Assembly: GCA_964572825.1 (NCBI GenBank)
Contig: CAZNGS010000003.1
Location: 1-64,000 of the forward strand
DNA length: 64,000 bases
Direction: 5' to 3'
Origin: CAYVBE01 sp964572825
GTDB lineage: Bacteria > Planctomycetota > Brocadiia > SM23-32
Every line of letters starts with the position of its first letter. Position 1 is the stretch's first letter. Below are positions 25,591 to 35,077 of the stretch, piece after piece. Position numbers and translations under genes: made by a program. The notes under the pieces are model-generated. The model saw nothing but the letters and a program-made list of their open reading frames with translations, was not told the origin of the DNA and did not search any database.

Positions 25591-26754
25591 ATGGCCCCTG
25601 AAGACTCTGTGGGCATTGTGGAGACCAGGCACTGGCGCTTCGCCGAGCCGCCGAATGAGCTCGAGCTGCGCAGCGGCGCCCGCCTGGGTCCCATTGACGT
25701 GGCCTACGAGACCTACGGGGAACTGAGCCCTGATCGGGACAACGCGGTGCTGATCTGCCACGCCCTGAGCGGGGACGCGCACGTGGCCGGACGGCATTCG
25801 CCGCAGGACCGCAAGCCGGGCTGGTGGGACGTGATGGTGGGCCCCGGCAAGGGCATTGACACCGACAGGTATTTTGTGATCTGCAGCAACTGTATCGGCG
25901 GATGCAAGGGAAGCACCGGCCCGTCCTCGACGAATCCCGCCACGGGCAGACCCTACGGCCTGGACTTCCCGATGGTGACGGTTCAGGACATGGTGAAAGT
26001 CCAGCACGTCCTGGTGAAAGAGCACCTGGGCCTGGACCGTTTGCTGACGGTCACGGGCGGCTCAATGGGCGGGATGCAGGTTCTCCAGTGGGCGATTGAC
26101 TACCCGGAGATGGTCGTTTCCGCCGTGCCCATTGCCACGAGCTGTCGGCTGAGCGCGCAGGCTATCGCCTTCGACGAAGTGGGCAGGCAGGCGATATACA
26201 GCGATCCCAACTGGAACGAGGGAGGCTACTACGGAGGGGACCCGCCGGAGCGGGGCCTGGCCGTGGCGCGCATGCTGGGGCACATCACCTATCTGAGCGA
26301 CAGCTCCATGCGGGACAGGTTCGGCCGCAACCTGCAGGACCGCGAGGAGGTTGGCTACGACTTCGGGCCGCCCGATTTCCAGGTCGAGAGCTATCTGCGC
26401 TACAAGGGCGGGAGTTTCGTGCAGCGGTTCGACGCGAACTCCTACCTCTACATCACCAAGGCGATGGACTACTTTGACCTGGTCTCGGACTACGGATCCG
26501 TGGTCTGCGCGTTCCGGGACGTGCGAAGCCGTTTCCTGGTTATCAGCTACAGCGGTGATTGGCTGTTCCCGACTTACCAGTCGAAAGACATGGTGCGGGC
26601 CCTACAGGCGAACGGCGTGGTGACGACCTTCTGCGAGCTGGACTCGGAGTACGGGCACGACGCCTTCCTGCTGGAGGACCCTCAGTTGAGCGAAACCATA
26701 AGCGAATTCCTGCGCAATGCCCGGCAGGCTCTGCGGGAAGGACGCCTCGGTTGA
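25591..26754 (+). CDS. metX: Homoserine O-acetyltransferase (or succinyltransferase)
   Basis: A 387-residue alpha/beta-hydrolase of the MetX family, acylating homoserine in methionine synthesis. The nucleophile serine is in TVTGGSMGGMQVLQW (about residue 157), the acid in VISYSGDWLFPT and the histidine in DSEYGHDAFLLE. CNCIGGCKGSTGPSS is the conserved oxyanion region, preceded here by an extra ICSN. I start at the ATG at 25591 (MAPEDSVGIVETRHW); an upstream ATG at 25534 would add a hydrophobic tail. It is followed after 57 bases by metW, the usual partner. Acetyl versus succinyl donor cannot be told with confidence. Confidence 0.94.
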   Translation: MAPEDSVGIVETRHWRFAEPPNELELRSGARLGPIDVAYETYGELSPDRDNAVLICHALSGDAHVAGRHSPQDRKPGWWDVMVGPGKGIDTDRYFVICSNCIGGCKGSTGPSSTNPATGRPYGLDFPMVTVQDMVKVQHVLVKEHLGLDRLLTVTGGSMGGMQVLQWAIDYPEMVVSAVPIATSCRLSAQAIAFDEVGRQAIYSDPNWNEGGYYGGDPPERGLAVARMLGHITYLSDSSMRDRFGRNLQDREEVGYDFGPPDFQVESYLRYKGGSFVQRFDANSYLYITKAMDYFDLVSDYGSVVCAFRDVRSRFLVISYSGDWLFPTYQSKDMVRALQANGVVTTFCELDSEYGHDAFLLEDPQLSETISEFLRNARQALREGRLG

Positions 26755-26811
26755 GCAAGTGGTTTGTGCGAGCGGCTGCAGCCGCCTGTCTGCGCTGCGG
26801 GGAAATGTGCG

Positions 26812-27438
26812 ATGCCCATTCGCCTTGACTACCAGATGATCGAGGAATACGTGGAGCCCGGTTCCAGGGTGCTGGACCTGGGCTGCGGGGACGGCACGCT
26901 GCTGCAGCAGCTCATCCGGGAGAAAAACTGCACCGGGATGGGCGTCGATCACGATCTGGCGCAGGTTCATGGCTCCATCAGCAACGGCGTGCCCGTCTAT
27001 CACGGCGACATGCTGGAAGCTATGGACATGTTCGAGAACGACCGCTTCGACTGCGTCGTGCTCAGCCAGACCCTGCAGCAGACTTCGCGGCCGGATCGGG
27101 TGGTGCAGGAGATGATACGCGTGGGACGTTGCGCCGTCATCAGCTTCCCCAACTTCGGACACTGGGCCGTGAGGGTGCAACTGTTCCTGCGGGGGCGGAT
27201 GCCCAGGACCCGCGTGCTGCCGTATTCCTGGTACGAGACGCCCAACATCCACCTGCTGACGATCAAGGATTTCTACTCCTTCTGCCGCGAACAGGGTGTG
27301 CGGGTTACGGACAGCATCTTCCTCAACTCGAACTTCCGCAGGATGCCCAGGTTCCTGGCCAACCTGCTGGCCAGCATGGCCATATTCGTCGTGGAACGAG
27401 AGAAACGGGGGGGCGACGATGCAAATGAAACCGGCTGA
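26812..27438 (+). CDS. metW: Methionine biosynthesis protein MetW
   Basis: A 208-residue SAM-methyltransferase-fold protein of the MetW family. VLDLGCGDGTLLQQL is the cofactor-type motif, and GMGVDHDLAQVHGSISNGVPVYHGDM and SQTLQQTSRPD are diagnostic. MetW works with MetX in bacteria that acylate homoserine; its exact biochemical role is less settled. The ATG at 26812 is preceded by GGGGAAA. Its 3' end overlaps nth by 20 bases. Confidence 0.93.
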   Translation: MPIRLDYQMIEEYVEPGSRVLDLGCGDGTLLQQLIREKNCTGMGVDHDLAQVHGSISNGVPVYHGDMLEAMDMFENDRFDCVVLSQTLQQTSRPDRVVQEMIRVGRCAVISFPNFGHWAVRVQLFLRGRMPRTRVLPYSWYETPNIHLLTIKDFYSFCREQGVRVTDSIFLNSNFRRMPRFLANLLASMAIFVVEREKRGGDDANETG

Positions 27439-28069
27439 GAAGGCCGCTGAAATACTCGACGGGCTCGAAGGGGCCCACCCGGATGCGCGCATATACCTGG
27501 ACTATGAGACCCCGCTGGAGCTGCTGGTGGCCACTATTCTGGCCGCTCAGTGCACCGACGAACGGGTCAACCAGGTGACGCCGGAGCTCTTCGAGCGCTG
27601 GCCCACGGCACAAGACCTGGCGGAGGCAGACCGGGAGGAGCTCCAGGAAGTGATCCGGTCCACCGGATTCTTCCGCCGAAAGGCGGAGAGCGTTCAAAAG
27701 TGCTGCCGCGCCATCGTGGAACAGCACGGTGGCGAGGTGCCGCAGGACCTCGATGCGCTCACGAACGTTCCCGGCGTGGGCGGGAAGACTGCCAACGTGG
27801 TTCTCTCCAACGCCTTCGACCGGCAGGCCATCGCGGTCGATACCCACGTCAAGCGGGTCTCGAGGCGGCTGGGGCTTGCGGAGGGCAAGACGGCGGACAA
27901 GATCGAAAAGGAATTGTGCGAACTTATCCCGGAGGAGCGCTGGACCCGCGCCACGCACCTGATGGGAACGCACGGACGACGCATCTGCACGGCCAGGAAG
28001 CCCGACTGTGCGAACTGTCCCGTGAATGAACTATGCGATTACTACCGCGAGAACGTCGCGGGAGGCTGA
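27419..28069 (+). CDS. nth: Endonuclease III
   Basis: A 216-residue base-excision DNA glycosylase/AP lyase for oxidised pyrimidines. The helix-hairpin-helix LTNVPGVGGKTANVVL holds the catalytic Lys123; the catalytic Asp141 is in AVDTHVKRV. The C-terminal [4Fe-4S] motif C-X6-C-X2-C-X5-C is complete. The gene starts inside the end of metW, so the two are coupled. An ATG two codons later (27425) is an alternative start. Confidence 0.95.
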   Translation: MQMKPAEKAAEILDGLEGAHPDARIYLDYETPLELLVATILAAQCTDERVNQVTPELFERWPTAQDLAEADREELQEVIRSTGFFRRKAESVQKCCRAIVEQHGGEVPQDLDALTNVPGVGGKTANVVLSNAFDRQAIAVDTHVKRVSRRLGLAEGKTADKIEKELCELIPEERWTRATHLMGTHGRRICTARKPDCANCPVNELCDYYRENVAGG

Positions 28070-28079
28070 GCCAACCACC

Positions 28080-30389
28080 GTGAGCGGTTACCAGACCATC
28101 GGCGCGGCGCTTAAGCGCTGCCGCATCACCGTCTTCGGCCGGGTGCAGGGCGTGGGTTTCCGCCCTACCCTGTACCGGGAACTGACGGCGCGGGGATGCG
28201 CGGGGTGCGTCCGCAATACCCCCCGTGGCGTCGTGGTGGAGGTGGAGGCGCCGGAGGAAACTCTCCGGGCCGTCGTGAGGGGTTTCCGCGACATCGTGCC
28301 CGAGCGCGCCAGGGTGGACGAACTGCAGGTTGAGGAGGCCGAACCCCGGGGAGACACCGAGTTCCGCATCATCCGGAGCCGGGCCGACGGCCAGAGCCTG
28401 CTGCCCATTCCGCCCGACATGGCCATCTGCGAGCGCTGCCGGGCGGAGCTTCGCGATCCGGACGATCGACGATTCGGTTATGCGTTCAACACCTGCACGT
28501 CCTGCGGCCCGCGTTTCACCATTGCCCGGGAGGTGCCGTTCGACCGGGAGGCGAACTCGATGGACGAGTTCCCGCCGTGTCCCGAATGCGCCCGGGAATA
28601 CTCGGCCCCGGCGGACCGGCGGCTGCACGCCCAGACGCTCTCGTGCCCCGCGTGCGGGCCTAAGCTGGCGTTCCTGTCCCCCGCCGGCGCCCGGCTCGAT
28701 CGCCCGCTGGAGCGCGCGCGGCGGATGCTCAGGAAAGGAGCCATCGTCGCCGTCAAGGGCGTGGGCGGGTTCCACCTGGCCTGCGACGCCGCACGGGAGG
28801 ACGTGGTACAGGACCTGCGACGTCGGAAACGGCGTACCGCCAAACCTTTCGCCCTCATGGTGAAAGACCTGGCGACGTGCGAGAGCATCTGCCACGTCTC
28901 GGAGCTGGAAAGTGATCTGCTTACGTCGGCGCAGGCGCCGGTTGTGCTGTTGAGAAAACGGACTCCTTCGCCCGTGGCGGACGCCGTGGCGCCGGGCCTG
29001 GCGCAACTGGGCGTGATGCTGCCCTATACGCCGCTGCACATGATGCTCTTCGACCATGATGCCCCCCAGATGCCCGCGGCACTGGTGATGACGAGCTGCA
29101 ACCGCTCGGACGAGCCGATTGCCACCGAGGACCAGCAGGTGCTTGAGGGCCTGAGCGACATTGTAGACGGCGTGCTCACGCACGATCGCGCGATTCTCAA
29201 CCGGTGTGACGATTCCGTCGTGGCGGCGGCCGATGGACGCACGATGCCCCTGCGCCGTTCGCGCGGCTATGTGCCGGAGCCCATCGTGCTGGCGGACGGC
29301 GGACCTCCCGTGCTGGCCACGGGGGCAATGCTGAAGAACACATTCGCGCTGACCAGCGGCCGGCGCGTCTTCCTGTCCCAGCATATCGGCGACGTCTCCG
29401 ACGCCGACAACGCGGCGCACTTCGCGCGGGCCTTCCGGGATTTCTCCCGCCTGCTCCGCCTGGAGCCGGAGGTGGTCGTGTGCGACATGCATCCGGACTA
29501 TCCCACCACCGAGTTCGCCAGGAAACTGAGCCGGGAGCGCGGTCTTCCCCTCATCCAGGTCCAGCATCACCACGCGCACGTGGTCTCGTGCATGGCGGAG
29601 AACGGATACGACGGCCGGGTCATCGGCGTGAGCTGGGACGGGACGGGCTACGGAGCGGACGGGGCCGTCTGGGGCGGAGAATTCCTCGTCGCCGATCGGC
29701 GGGACTATGAGCGGCGGTTCCACCTGGCGTACGTGCCTATGCCGGGCGGTGACCGCGCCGTGTGGGAGCCGGTGCGCATGGCCCTTGCGCACCTGTTGAA
29801 CGCGTTGGGGAGGGACCGTGCCGTCCGAGAAATGGAGAAGTTCTGCGGTGCGGGCAACTGGAAGAGCCTGGCGCAGGTGGCCGAACGCCGGCGCTTCTCG
29901 CCCCTTACGTCCAGCGCGGGGCGGCTTTTTGACGCCGTGGCGGCGCTGCTGGGTGTATGCCGGGAAGCGACCTATCAGGGCCAGCCGGCCTGTGAGCTGG
30001 AGGCCCATGCCGAGCCGGGCGTGGAGGGGGCCTACGGCTTCGACTATGCGCGCGAGAGCATCCTGGTGGATGAGCTGTGGCGCGGCATACTGCAGGACCT
30101 GAGCGCGGACGTGCCGGTCGGCGTGATAGCCGGCAAGTTCCACCGAACGGTCGAACGAATGATCGTTGAGACGTGCCGGAGACTCGGGCAGGAGACGGGC
30201 CTGGCGACGGTGGCGCTCTCCGGCGGGGTGATCCAGAACCGCACGCTGGTCTCCGCCGTAGCTCCGGCGCTGCGCCGGGAGGGGTTCACCGTGCTGCTGC
30301 AGACTGAAGTCCCGCCCAACGACGGAGGCATCAGCCTGGGACAGGCGGCCTGCGCTGTGGCACGGCTGCAAACGGGGGGTGAGAACTGA
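28080..30389 (+). CDS. hypF: Carbamoyltransferase HypF
   Basis: A roughly 770-residue maturation enzyme for [NiFe]-hydrogenases that makes the carbamoyl precursor of the cyanide ligands and hands it to HypE. Domains in order: acylphosphatase (FGRVQGVGFRPTLY), two zinc fingers (CERC ... CTSC and CPEC ... CPAC), a YrdC-like ATP domain (AVKGVGGFHLACDA) and a Kae1-like domain with the HHHAH metal motif and SWDGTGYGADGAVWGGE. I start at the GTG at 28080, just after nth; an earlier in-frame ATG at 28026 overlaps nth. It heads a compact hypFCDE operon. Confidence 0.95.
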   Translation: MSGYQTIGAALKRCRITVFGRVQGVGFRPTLYRELTARGCAGCVRNTPRGVVVEVEAPEETLRAVVRGFRDIVPERARVDELQVEEAEPRGDTEFRIIRSRADGQSLLPIPPDMAICERCRAELRDPDDRRFGYAFNTCTSCGPRFTIAREVPFDREANSMDEFPPCPECAREYSAPADRRLHAQTLSCPACGPKLAFLSPAGARLDRPLERARRMLRKGAIVAVKGVGGFHLACDAAREDVVQDLRRRKRRTAKPFALMVKDLATCESICHVSELESDLLTSAQAPVVLLRKRTPSPVADAVAPGLAQLGVMLPYTPLHMMLFDHDAPQMPAALVMTSCNRSDEPIATEDQQVLEGLSDIVDGVLTHDRAILNRCDDSVVAAADGRTMPLRRSRGYVPEPIVLADGGPPVLATGAMLKNTFALTSGRRVFLSQHIGDVSDADNAAHFARAFRDFSRLLRLEPEVVVCDMHPDYPTTEFARKLSRERGLPLIQVQHHHAHVVSCMAENGYDGRVIGVSWDGTGYGADGAVWGGEFLVADRRDYERRFHLAYVPMPGGDRAVWEPVRMALAHLLNALGRDRAVREMEKFCGAGNWKSLAQVAERRRFSPLTSSAGRLFDAVAALLGVCREATYQGQPACELEAHAEPGVEGAYGFDYARESILVDELWRGILQDLSADVPVGVIAGKFHRTVERMIVETCRRLGQETGLATVALSGGVIQNRTLVSAVAPALRREGFTVLLQTEVPPNDGGISLGQAACAVARLQTGGEN

Positions 30390-30390
30390 T

Positions 30391-30630
30391 ATGTGCTGGG
30401 CCATCCCGGCCAGAATAATCGAGATAGACGGCGAGGTGGGGAAGGTGGAGCTCTCCGGCACCATCCGGGAGGTCGGGTTGCAACTGCTCCCCGACGCGCA
30501 GGTTGGCGATTACGTGCTCGTTCACGCCGGTTTCGCCATTCAGAAGGTGGACGAGGAGGAGGCCCGGGAGACACTGCGCCTGCTCGACGAGGTCCGAGCT
30601 CAACTGGACGGGAAAGATGAGGCTGGTTGA
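30391..30630 (+). CDS. hypC: Hydrogenase maturation chaperone HypC/HupF
   Basis: A 79-residue HypC-family protein that holds the Fe(CN)2CO unit with HypD and delivers it to the hydrogenase large subunit. The essential Cys2 follows the initiator Met (MCWAIPARI), which fixes the start at 30391; GGGGGGT lies just upstream. The rest (VGDYVLVHAGFAIQKVDEEEA) is canonical. Its 3' end overlaps hypD by 14 bases. Confidence 0.95.
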   Translation: MCWAIPARIIEIDGEVGKVELSGTIREVGLQLLPDAQVGDYVLVHAGFAIQKVDEEEARETLRLLDEVRAQLDGKDEAG

Positions 30631-31708
30631 CGAGTTCCGGGACCCGGAGGCCGTGCGCGCCCTGGCCGCGCAGATTCGCAGCGCGGCCCGGGGGGCCGGC
30701 AGCCTCTGCTTCATGGAGGTGTGTGGCGGGCACACCATGGCGATCCACCGGTTCGGCCTGCCGGACCTGCTGCCGGAGAACATCGAGCTGCGCAGCGGAC
30801 CCGGCTGTCCCGTCTGCGTCACTCCTTCCACCTACGTGGACCGTGCTATCGAGATCGGACGGGAGCCGGGGACGGTGCTGTGCACCTTCGGGGACCTTTA
30901 CCGGGTGCCCGGCGAAAGCGCCTCCCTGGAGGACGCCGCCGCCGGGGGAGCGGACGTGCGGGTGGTGTATTCGCCCCGGGATGCCCTCAAGCTGGCGCGC
31001 CGGAATCCCGACCGGCGTATCGTCTTCCTGGCCGTGGGGTTCGAGACGACGGCGCCCACGGTGGCGGCCACTTTGCTGGAGGCGGCCGCCCGGGAGGTCG
31101 AGAACTTCTACGTGCTCTCCGGGCACAAGACCATGCCGGGCGCCCTGCGCGTCTTGATGGAGGCCCCCGAGGTGCGGCTGGACGGCTTCCTGCTGCCCGG
31201 ACACGTCTCCACGATCACCGGGCCGGACGTCTATGGGTTCCTGCCCGAGGAGTTCGGCGTGGCGTGCTGCGTGACCGGGTTTGAGCCGATGGACATCCTG
31301 CTGGGAGTGCTGTCCCTGGTGAAGCAGGTGCGGCAGGGCGCGCCGCAGGTGGACAACCAGTACCGGCGGGCCGTGGCCGGGGACGGCAATCCCGTGGCCC
31401 GCCGCGTCATCGATCGGGTCTTCGAGCCGGCGGACAGCCAGTGGCGCGGGCTGGGCCTGATCCCCGACAGCGGACTGGTGGTGCGGCAGGACTGGGATGC
31501 TTTTTCCCGGGTGGGGCCGGATCCCTCCGTTCCGTCAGTGGAGAACGACGAGTGCCGGTGCGCGGAAGTGCTGCGGGGGCTCGTGCTGCCGGTCGAGTGC
31601 CCCCTTTTCGGACAGAAGTGCGTCCCGGACGCCCCCGTAGGACCGTGCATGGTCTCCAGCGAGGGGGCCTGTGCCGCTTTCTTCCGCTACGGAGGCGCCG
31701 ATGCATGA
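30617..31708 (+). CDS. hypD: Hydrogenase formation protein HypD
   Basis: A 363-residue Fe-S scaffold protein on which the Fe(CN)2CO group is assembled with HypC. Conserved cysteine segments are EVCGGHTMAIHRFG, SGPGCPVCVTP and the C-terminal cluster ligands in VECPLFGQKC and GPCMVSSEGAC; FETTAPTVAATL and SGHKTMPGAL are also diagnostic. The start ATG lies within the end of hypC, and the stop overlaps hypE by eight bases. Confidence 0.96.
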   Translation: MRLVDEFRDPEAVRALAAQIRSAARGAGSLCFMEVCGGHTMAIHRFGLPDLLPENIELRSGPGCPVCVTPSTYVDRAIEIGREPGTVLCTFGDLYRVPGESASLEDAAAGGADVRVVYSPRDALKLARRNPDRRIVFLAVGFETTAPTVAATLLEAAAREVENFYVLSGHKTMPGALRVLMEAPEVRLDGFLLPGHVSTITGPDVYGFLPEEFGVACCVTGFEPMDILLGVLSLVKQVRQGAPQVDNQYRRAVAGDGNPVARRVIDRVFEPADSQWRGLGLIPDSGLVVRQDWDAFSRVGPDPSVPSVENDECRCAEVLRGLVLPVECPLFGQKCVPDAPVGPCMVSSEGACAAFFRYGGADA

Positions 31709-32711
31709 GGAGCGCATCAAGCTCGGCCACGGAAGCGGCGGTGTGCTGACCCGGCGGCTCATCAAGGATACGCTGCTGCGGTTTTTCGACTCTCCCCGGC
31801 TGGCTGACCTGCCGGACAGCGCCCTGGTCGAGATGGCGGGCGAGCGGGTCGCCTTCACGACGGACAGCTACGTGGTCGATCCCATCTTTTTCCCGGGCGG
31901 GGATATCGGCAAACTGGCCGTTTTCGGCACCGTGAACGACCTGGCCGTCGTGGGCTCAGTGCCCCGGTTCCTCTCGTGTGCGCTTCTGCTGGAGGAGGGA
32001 CTGCCCACGGCTGACCTGGAGAGAGTGCTGGAATCGATCCGGATCGCCGCCGATGCAGTTGAGATCGAGGTCATCACGGGGGATACCAAGGTGCTCCCGA
32101 GGGGCAAGGCGGACCGGATGTTCATCAATACGGCCGGGCTGGGCACGGTGCCTGAGGGAGTGAAGCCCCCCGGCGGCGAGCCGCGGCCCGGCGACGCGGT
32201 CATCGTCTCCGGCCCGGTGGGCGACCACGGCGGGGCGGTCCTCGCGCAGCGCGAAGGGCTGGACCTGGAGGCCAGTGTCGTCAGCGACTGCGCACCCCTC
32301 ACGGACCTGGCCCAGGCGGTCCTGGGCGCTGCCGGGAGGATGTCCTTCATGAGGGACCTCACGCGCGGCGGGCTGGCCACCGTGCTGAACGAGCTGGCGA
32401 AGGATGCCGGCGCCGGGATTATGCTGGATGAAGAGCTGATCCCGGTGCGGGAGGAAGTAAGGTCCATCTGCGAACTGCTGGGCCTCGATCCGCTCTATCT
32501 GGCGTGCGAAGGACGCCTGGTGGCCGTCGTGGAACCGGATGCAGAACAGGAGGTCCTCGAGGCGATGCGAGGGCTGCCCCATGGAGAGGCCAGCCGGCGC
32601 ATTGGCCGCGTCTGCGACGATTACGTCGGCAGGGTGGTCCTGCGGACGCGGCTCGGCACGCACCGCCTGCTACAGATGCTCAGCGGGGAGCAATTACCCA
32701 GAATCTGTTGA
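31701..32711 (+). CDS. hypE: Hydrogenase expression/formation protein HypE
   Basis: A 336-residue PurM-like enzyme that dehydrates the thiocarbamoylated C-terminal cysteine to thiocyanate. The N-terminal KLGHGSGG glycine-rich loop and the terminal PRIC, whose last residue is the carbamoyl acceptor, are both present. VPRGKADRMFINTAGLG-like and MRDLTRGGLATVLNE segments are typical. No hypA, hypB or hydrogenase subunit gene is in the window, so the enzyme served must be encoded elsewhere. Confidence 0.96.
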   Translation: MHEERIKLGHGSGGVLTRRLIKDTLLRFFDSPRLADLPDSALVEMAGERVAFTTDSYVVDPIFFPGGDIGKLAVFGTVNDLAVVGSVPRFLSCALLLEEGLPTADLERVLESIRIAADAVEIEVITGDTKVLPRGKADRMFINTAGLGTVPEGVKPPGGEPRPGDAVIVSGPVGDHGGAVLAQREGLDLEASVVSDCAPLTDLAQAVLGAAGRMSFMRDLTRGGLATVLNELAKDAGAGIMLDEELIPVREEVRSICELLGLDPLYLACEGRLVAVVEPDAEQEVLEAMRGLPHGEASRRIGRVCDDYVGRVVLRTRLGTHRLLQMLSGEQLPRIC

Positions 32712-32726
32712 CCGGAGGCACTGCCC

Positions 32727-34139
32727 TTGAGTGCACAGGAACCGAACGGTCGGCTGCAGGAGAAGCTGAGAGAGCACGGACAGGAGCACGTACTGGAGTG
32801 GCTTGAGGAACTGGAGGAAGAGCCGCAGCGGGGGCTCCTGGAGCAGCTCCGCAGGATCGACTTCGACCGCCTCGCCGAGTTCAGGACGCTACTGCGGTCT
32901 CCCGCGGAGAAGGTCGCCTTCGGCGACGTGGTCCCGGCTCCCGTTGAACGGTTGCCCTCCGATGAGACGGAGCGAGAGGCCGAGAGGAGCGTCCGCCGTA
33001 TGGGGCGGCGGGCGCTGGAGGAGGACCGGGTGGCGGCCCTGACGGTGGCCGGAGGGCAGGGCACCCGTCTCGGCTACGACCATCCGAAGGGGATGTATCC
33101 GATCAGTCCGATCCGCGGCAAGAGCCTGTTCCGGTTGTTCGCGGAGCAGATACTGGCGGCTCGCCGGCGCTACGGCTGCGCCATGCCCTGGCTGATCATG
33201 ACGGGGCACACCAACGACCGGGAGACGCGGGAGTTCTTCGCCGAGAAGGATTACTTCGGCCTGGGGCGGCAGTCGGTGCACTTCTTCGTCCAGCACACCA
33301 ATCCCATACTGAGCGCCGACGGACGCCTGCTGCGGGCGGAGCGCGATGAGTTGCTTGTCGGCCCGGACGGCCACGGCGGCGTGTTCGACGCGCTGGCCGA
33401 CAGCCAGATGCTGGACCTGCTGCGCGAGGGTGGATGGGGGCTCATCAGTTGCTTCCAGGTGGATAACCCCCTTGTGACGGTGGCTGACGAGCGGTACCTG
33501 GGCTACCACATCCGGCACAAGGCCGACTTCTCCTGCAAAGTGGTGGCCAAACGCGGCCCCGGCGAGGGCCTGGGCATCGCCGTCCTGAAGGGGGGCAAGC
33601 CGGCGGTGATCGAGTACATAGACGTGCCGGACGAGGTGGCCGGTGAGCGGACGGATTCCGGCGAACTCCGGTACCTGTTCGGCAGCATCGCCATCCACAT
33701 CATCGCCGTCCCCTTCGTGGACAGAATGTTGGAGCGCGGCGAATCGCTGCCCTGGCACGTCGCGGAGAAGACGTACGACATGTACAAGGACGGGCAGAAG
33801 GTCAGCTCTCCCGAGAAGGGGTGCCGCAAGTTCGAGCGGTTCGTGTTCGACTCGCTGCGTTTCGCCGACGAATGCGCCTTCGTCGAGGTGTCACGGGAAG
33901 ACGAGTTCGGACCGGTCAAGAATGCTGGAGGCGAGGACAGCCCCGCCTCCGCGCGCCGGTTGTTGCAGCGGCAATGGCTGCGCTGGCTGGAGCAGGCCGG
34001 GGCCGAATTCGATTGGCCCGAGGACCTGTCCCGGCCCCTCATCGAGATCAGCCCTCTCTATGCCACCGGACCGGAGGTCCTGGGGGAACGGCTGGAGCCG
34101 GGCTGGACGCCTGCTTTCCCGCTCGTGCTGGAGCCCTGA
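32727..34139 (+). CDS. UDP-sugar pyrophosphorylase (UDPGP/UAP1-type uridylyltransferase)
   Basis: A 470-residue nucleotidyltransferase of the eukaryote-like UDPGP family, which forms UDP-GlcNAc or UDP-glucose from UTP and the sugar 1-phosphate. The signature loop is AGGQGTRLGYDHPKGMYPI, followed by MTGHTNDRET, GPDGHGGVFDAL and QVDNPLV. It starts at TTG (32727), eight bases after CGGAGG; no better start exists, so this is an unusual start codon used in the window. Bacterial GlmU/GalU are unrelated in sequence; this family is known from some planctomycetes and other bacteria. It lies 15 bases after hypE. Confidence 0.88.
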   Translation: MSAQEPNGRLQEKLREHGQEHVLEWLEELEEEPQRGLLEQLRRIDFDRLAEFRTLLRSPAEKVAFGDVVPAPVERLPSDETEREAERSVRRMGRRALEEDRVAALTVAGGQGTRLGYDHPKGMYPISPIRGKSLFRLFAEQILAARRRYGCAMPWLIMTGHTNDRETREFFAEKDYFGLGRQSVHFFVQHTNPILSADGRLLRAERDELLVGPDGHGGVFDALADSQMLDLLREGGWGLISCFQVDNPLVTVADERYLGYHIRHKADFSCKVVAKRGPGEGLGIAVLKGGKPAVIEYIDVPDEVAGERTDSGELRYLFGSIAIHIIAVPFVDRMLERGESLPWHVAEKTYDMYKDGQKVSSPEKGCRKFERFVFDSLRFADECAFVEVSREDEFGPVKNAGGEDSPASARRLLQRQWLRWLEQAGAEFDWPEDLSRPLIEISPLYATGPEVLGERLEPGWTPAFPLVLEP

Positions 34140-34141
34140 GC

Positions 34142-35077
34142 GTGGCCGCGCAACTCGGAAAAGCCCGCTACGTTTACTCGGACGGCTACTACTGCGACAT
34201 AGGCCAGCACGTTTTCCGCACGGAGAAGTACGGCCTCCTCCATGAGAAACTCATCGAGAGCGGTGTCGTGGGGCCGGAGGAGTTCCTGGTTCCGGACCCG
34301 GCCCGGCGGGCGGACCTGGAGCTGGTTCACACCCCGGAATACATCGACGATCTGCTGGGCTACCGGCACACCCCGCGGACGTTGCGCAGCGAGATGCCCA
34401 TTTCCCGCGAAATTGTGGAGGCCTTCGTCCTCGGCGCGGGCGGGACCATCCTCGCCTGCCGGACGGCTGCGCGGGAAGGATGCTTCGCCATGAACCTGGC
34501 GGGAGGGTTCCACCATGCCTTTCCGGACTGGGCGGAGGGTTTCTGCTACATCAACGACGTGGCCGTGGGCGTGGCCAGGCTCCGCGCGTACGGGCTGGCA
34601 CAGAAGGTGGCCGTGGTGGACTGCGATCTGCACCAGGGCAACGGGACGGCCTACATCTTCCGGGACGAGCCGGACGTCTTCACGTTCAGCATCCACCAGG
34701 AGAACAATTACCCGCTGAAACGGCGGAGCGATCTGGACGTCGGGCTGCCCGACCTGTGCGCGGGTCCGCGCTACCTGGGCGAGCTCGAGCAGCACCTGGG
34801 GAGGGTAATGGACGATTTCAGGCCTGATTTCGTGCTCTACGTGGCCGGCGCCGACCCGTACCGGCGGGACGTTCTCGGCGCTCTCCTGCTGGAGATCGAC
34901 GACCTGAAGAGGCGCGACGAGATCGTGCTGGGTTCCTGCGCCGAACGCGGGATCCCGGCCGCCGTGGTCCTGGCCGGGGGGTACGCAACTGACCTCGAGG
35001 ATACCGTCCGGATTCACTACGGCACCGCCCTGACCATGGAAGAGTTGTGCGGCGGACGGGAGAGCGGCGATGGCTGA
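34142..35077 (+). CDS. Histone deacetylase/AcuC/acetylpolyamine amidohydrolase-family protein
   Basis: A 311-residue zinc amidohydrolase with the arginase/deacetylase fold. Catalytic histidines are in AGGFHHAFPD, zinc ligands in VVDCDLHQGNGT and AGADPYRRD, and GFCYINDVAVG and VLAGGYAT are standard. Bacterial members remove acetyl groups from acetylated proteins, polyamines or acetoin-related targets; the substrate here is open. It starts at a GTG two bases after the preceding stop, so reinitiation is likely, and overlaps the ComF-family gene by eight bases. Confidence 0.88.
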   Translation: MAAQLGKARYVYSDGYYCDIGQHVFRTEKYGLLHEKLIESGVVGPEEFLVPDPARRADLELVHTPEYIDDLLGYRHTPRTLRSEMPISREIVEAFVLGAGGTILACRTAAREGCFAMNLAGGFHHAFPDWAEGFCYINDVAVGVARLRAYGLAQKVAVVDCDLHQGNGTAYIFRDEPDVFTFSIHQENNYPLKRRSDLDVGLPDLCAGPRYLGELEQHLGRVMDDFRPDFVLYVAGADPYRRDVLGALLLEIDDLKRRDEIVLGSCAERGIPAAVVLAGGYATDLEDTVRIHYGTALTMEELCGGRESGDG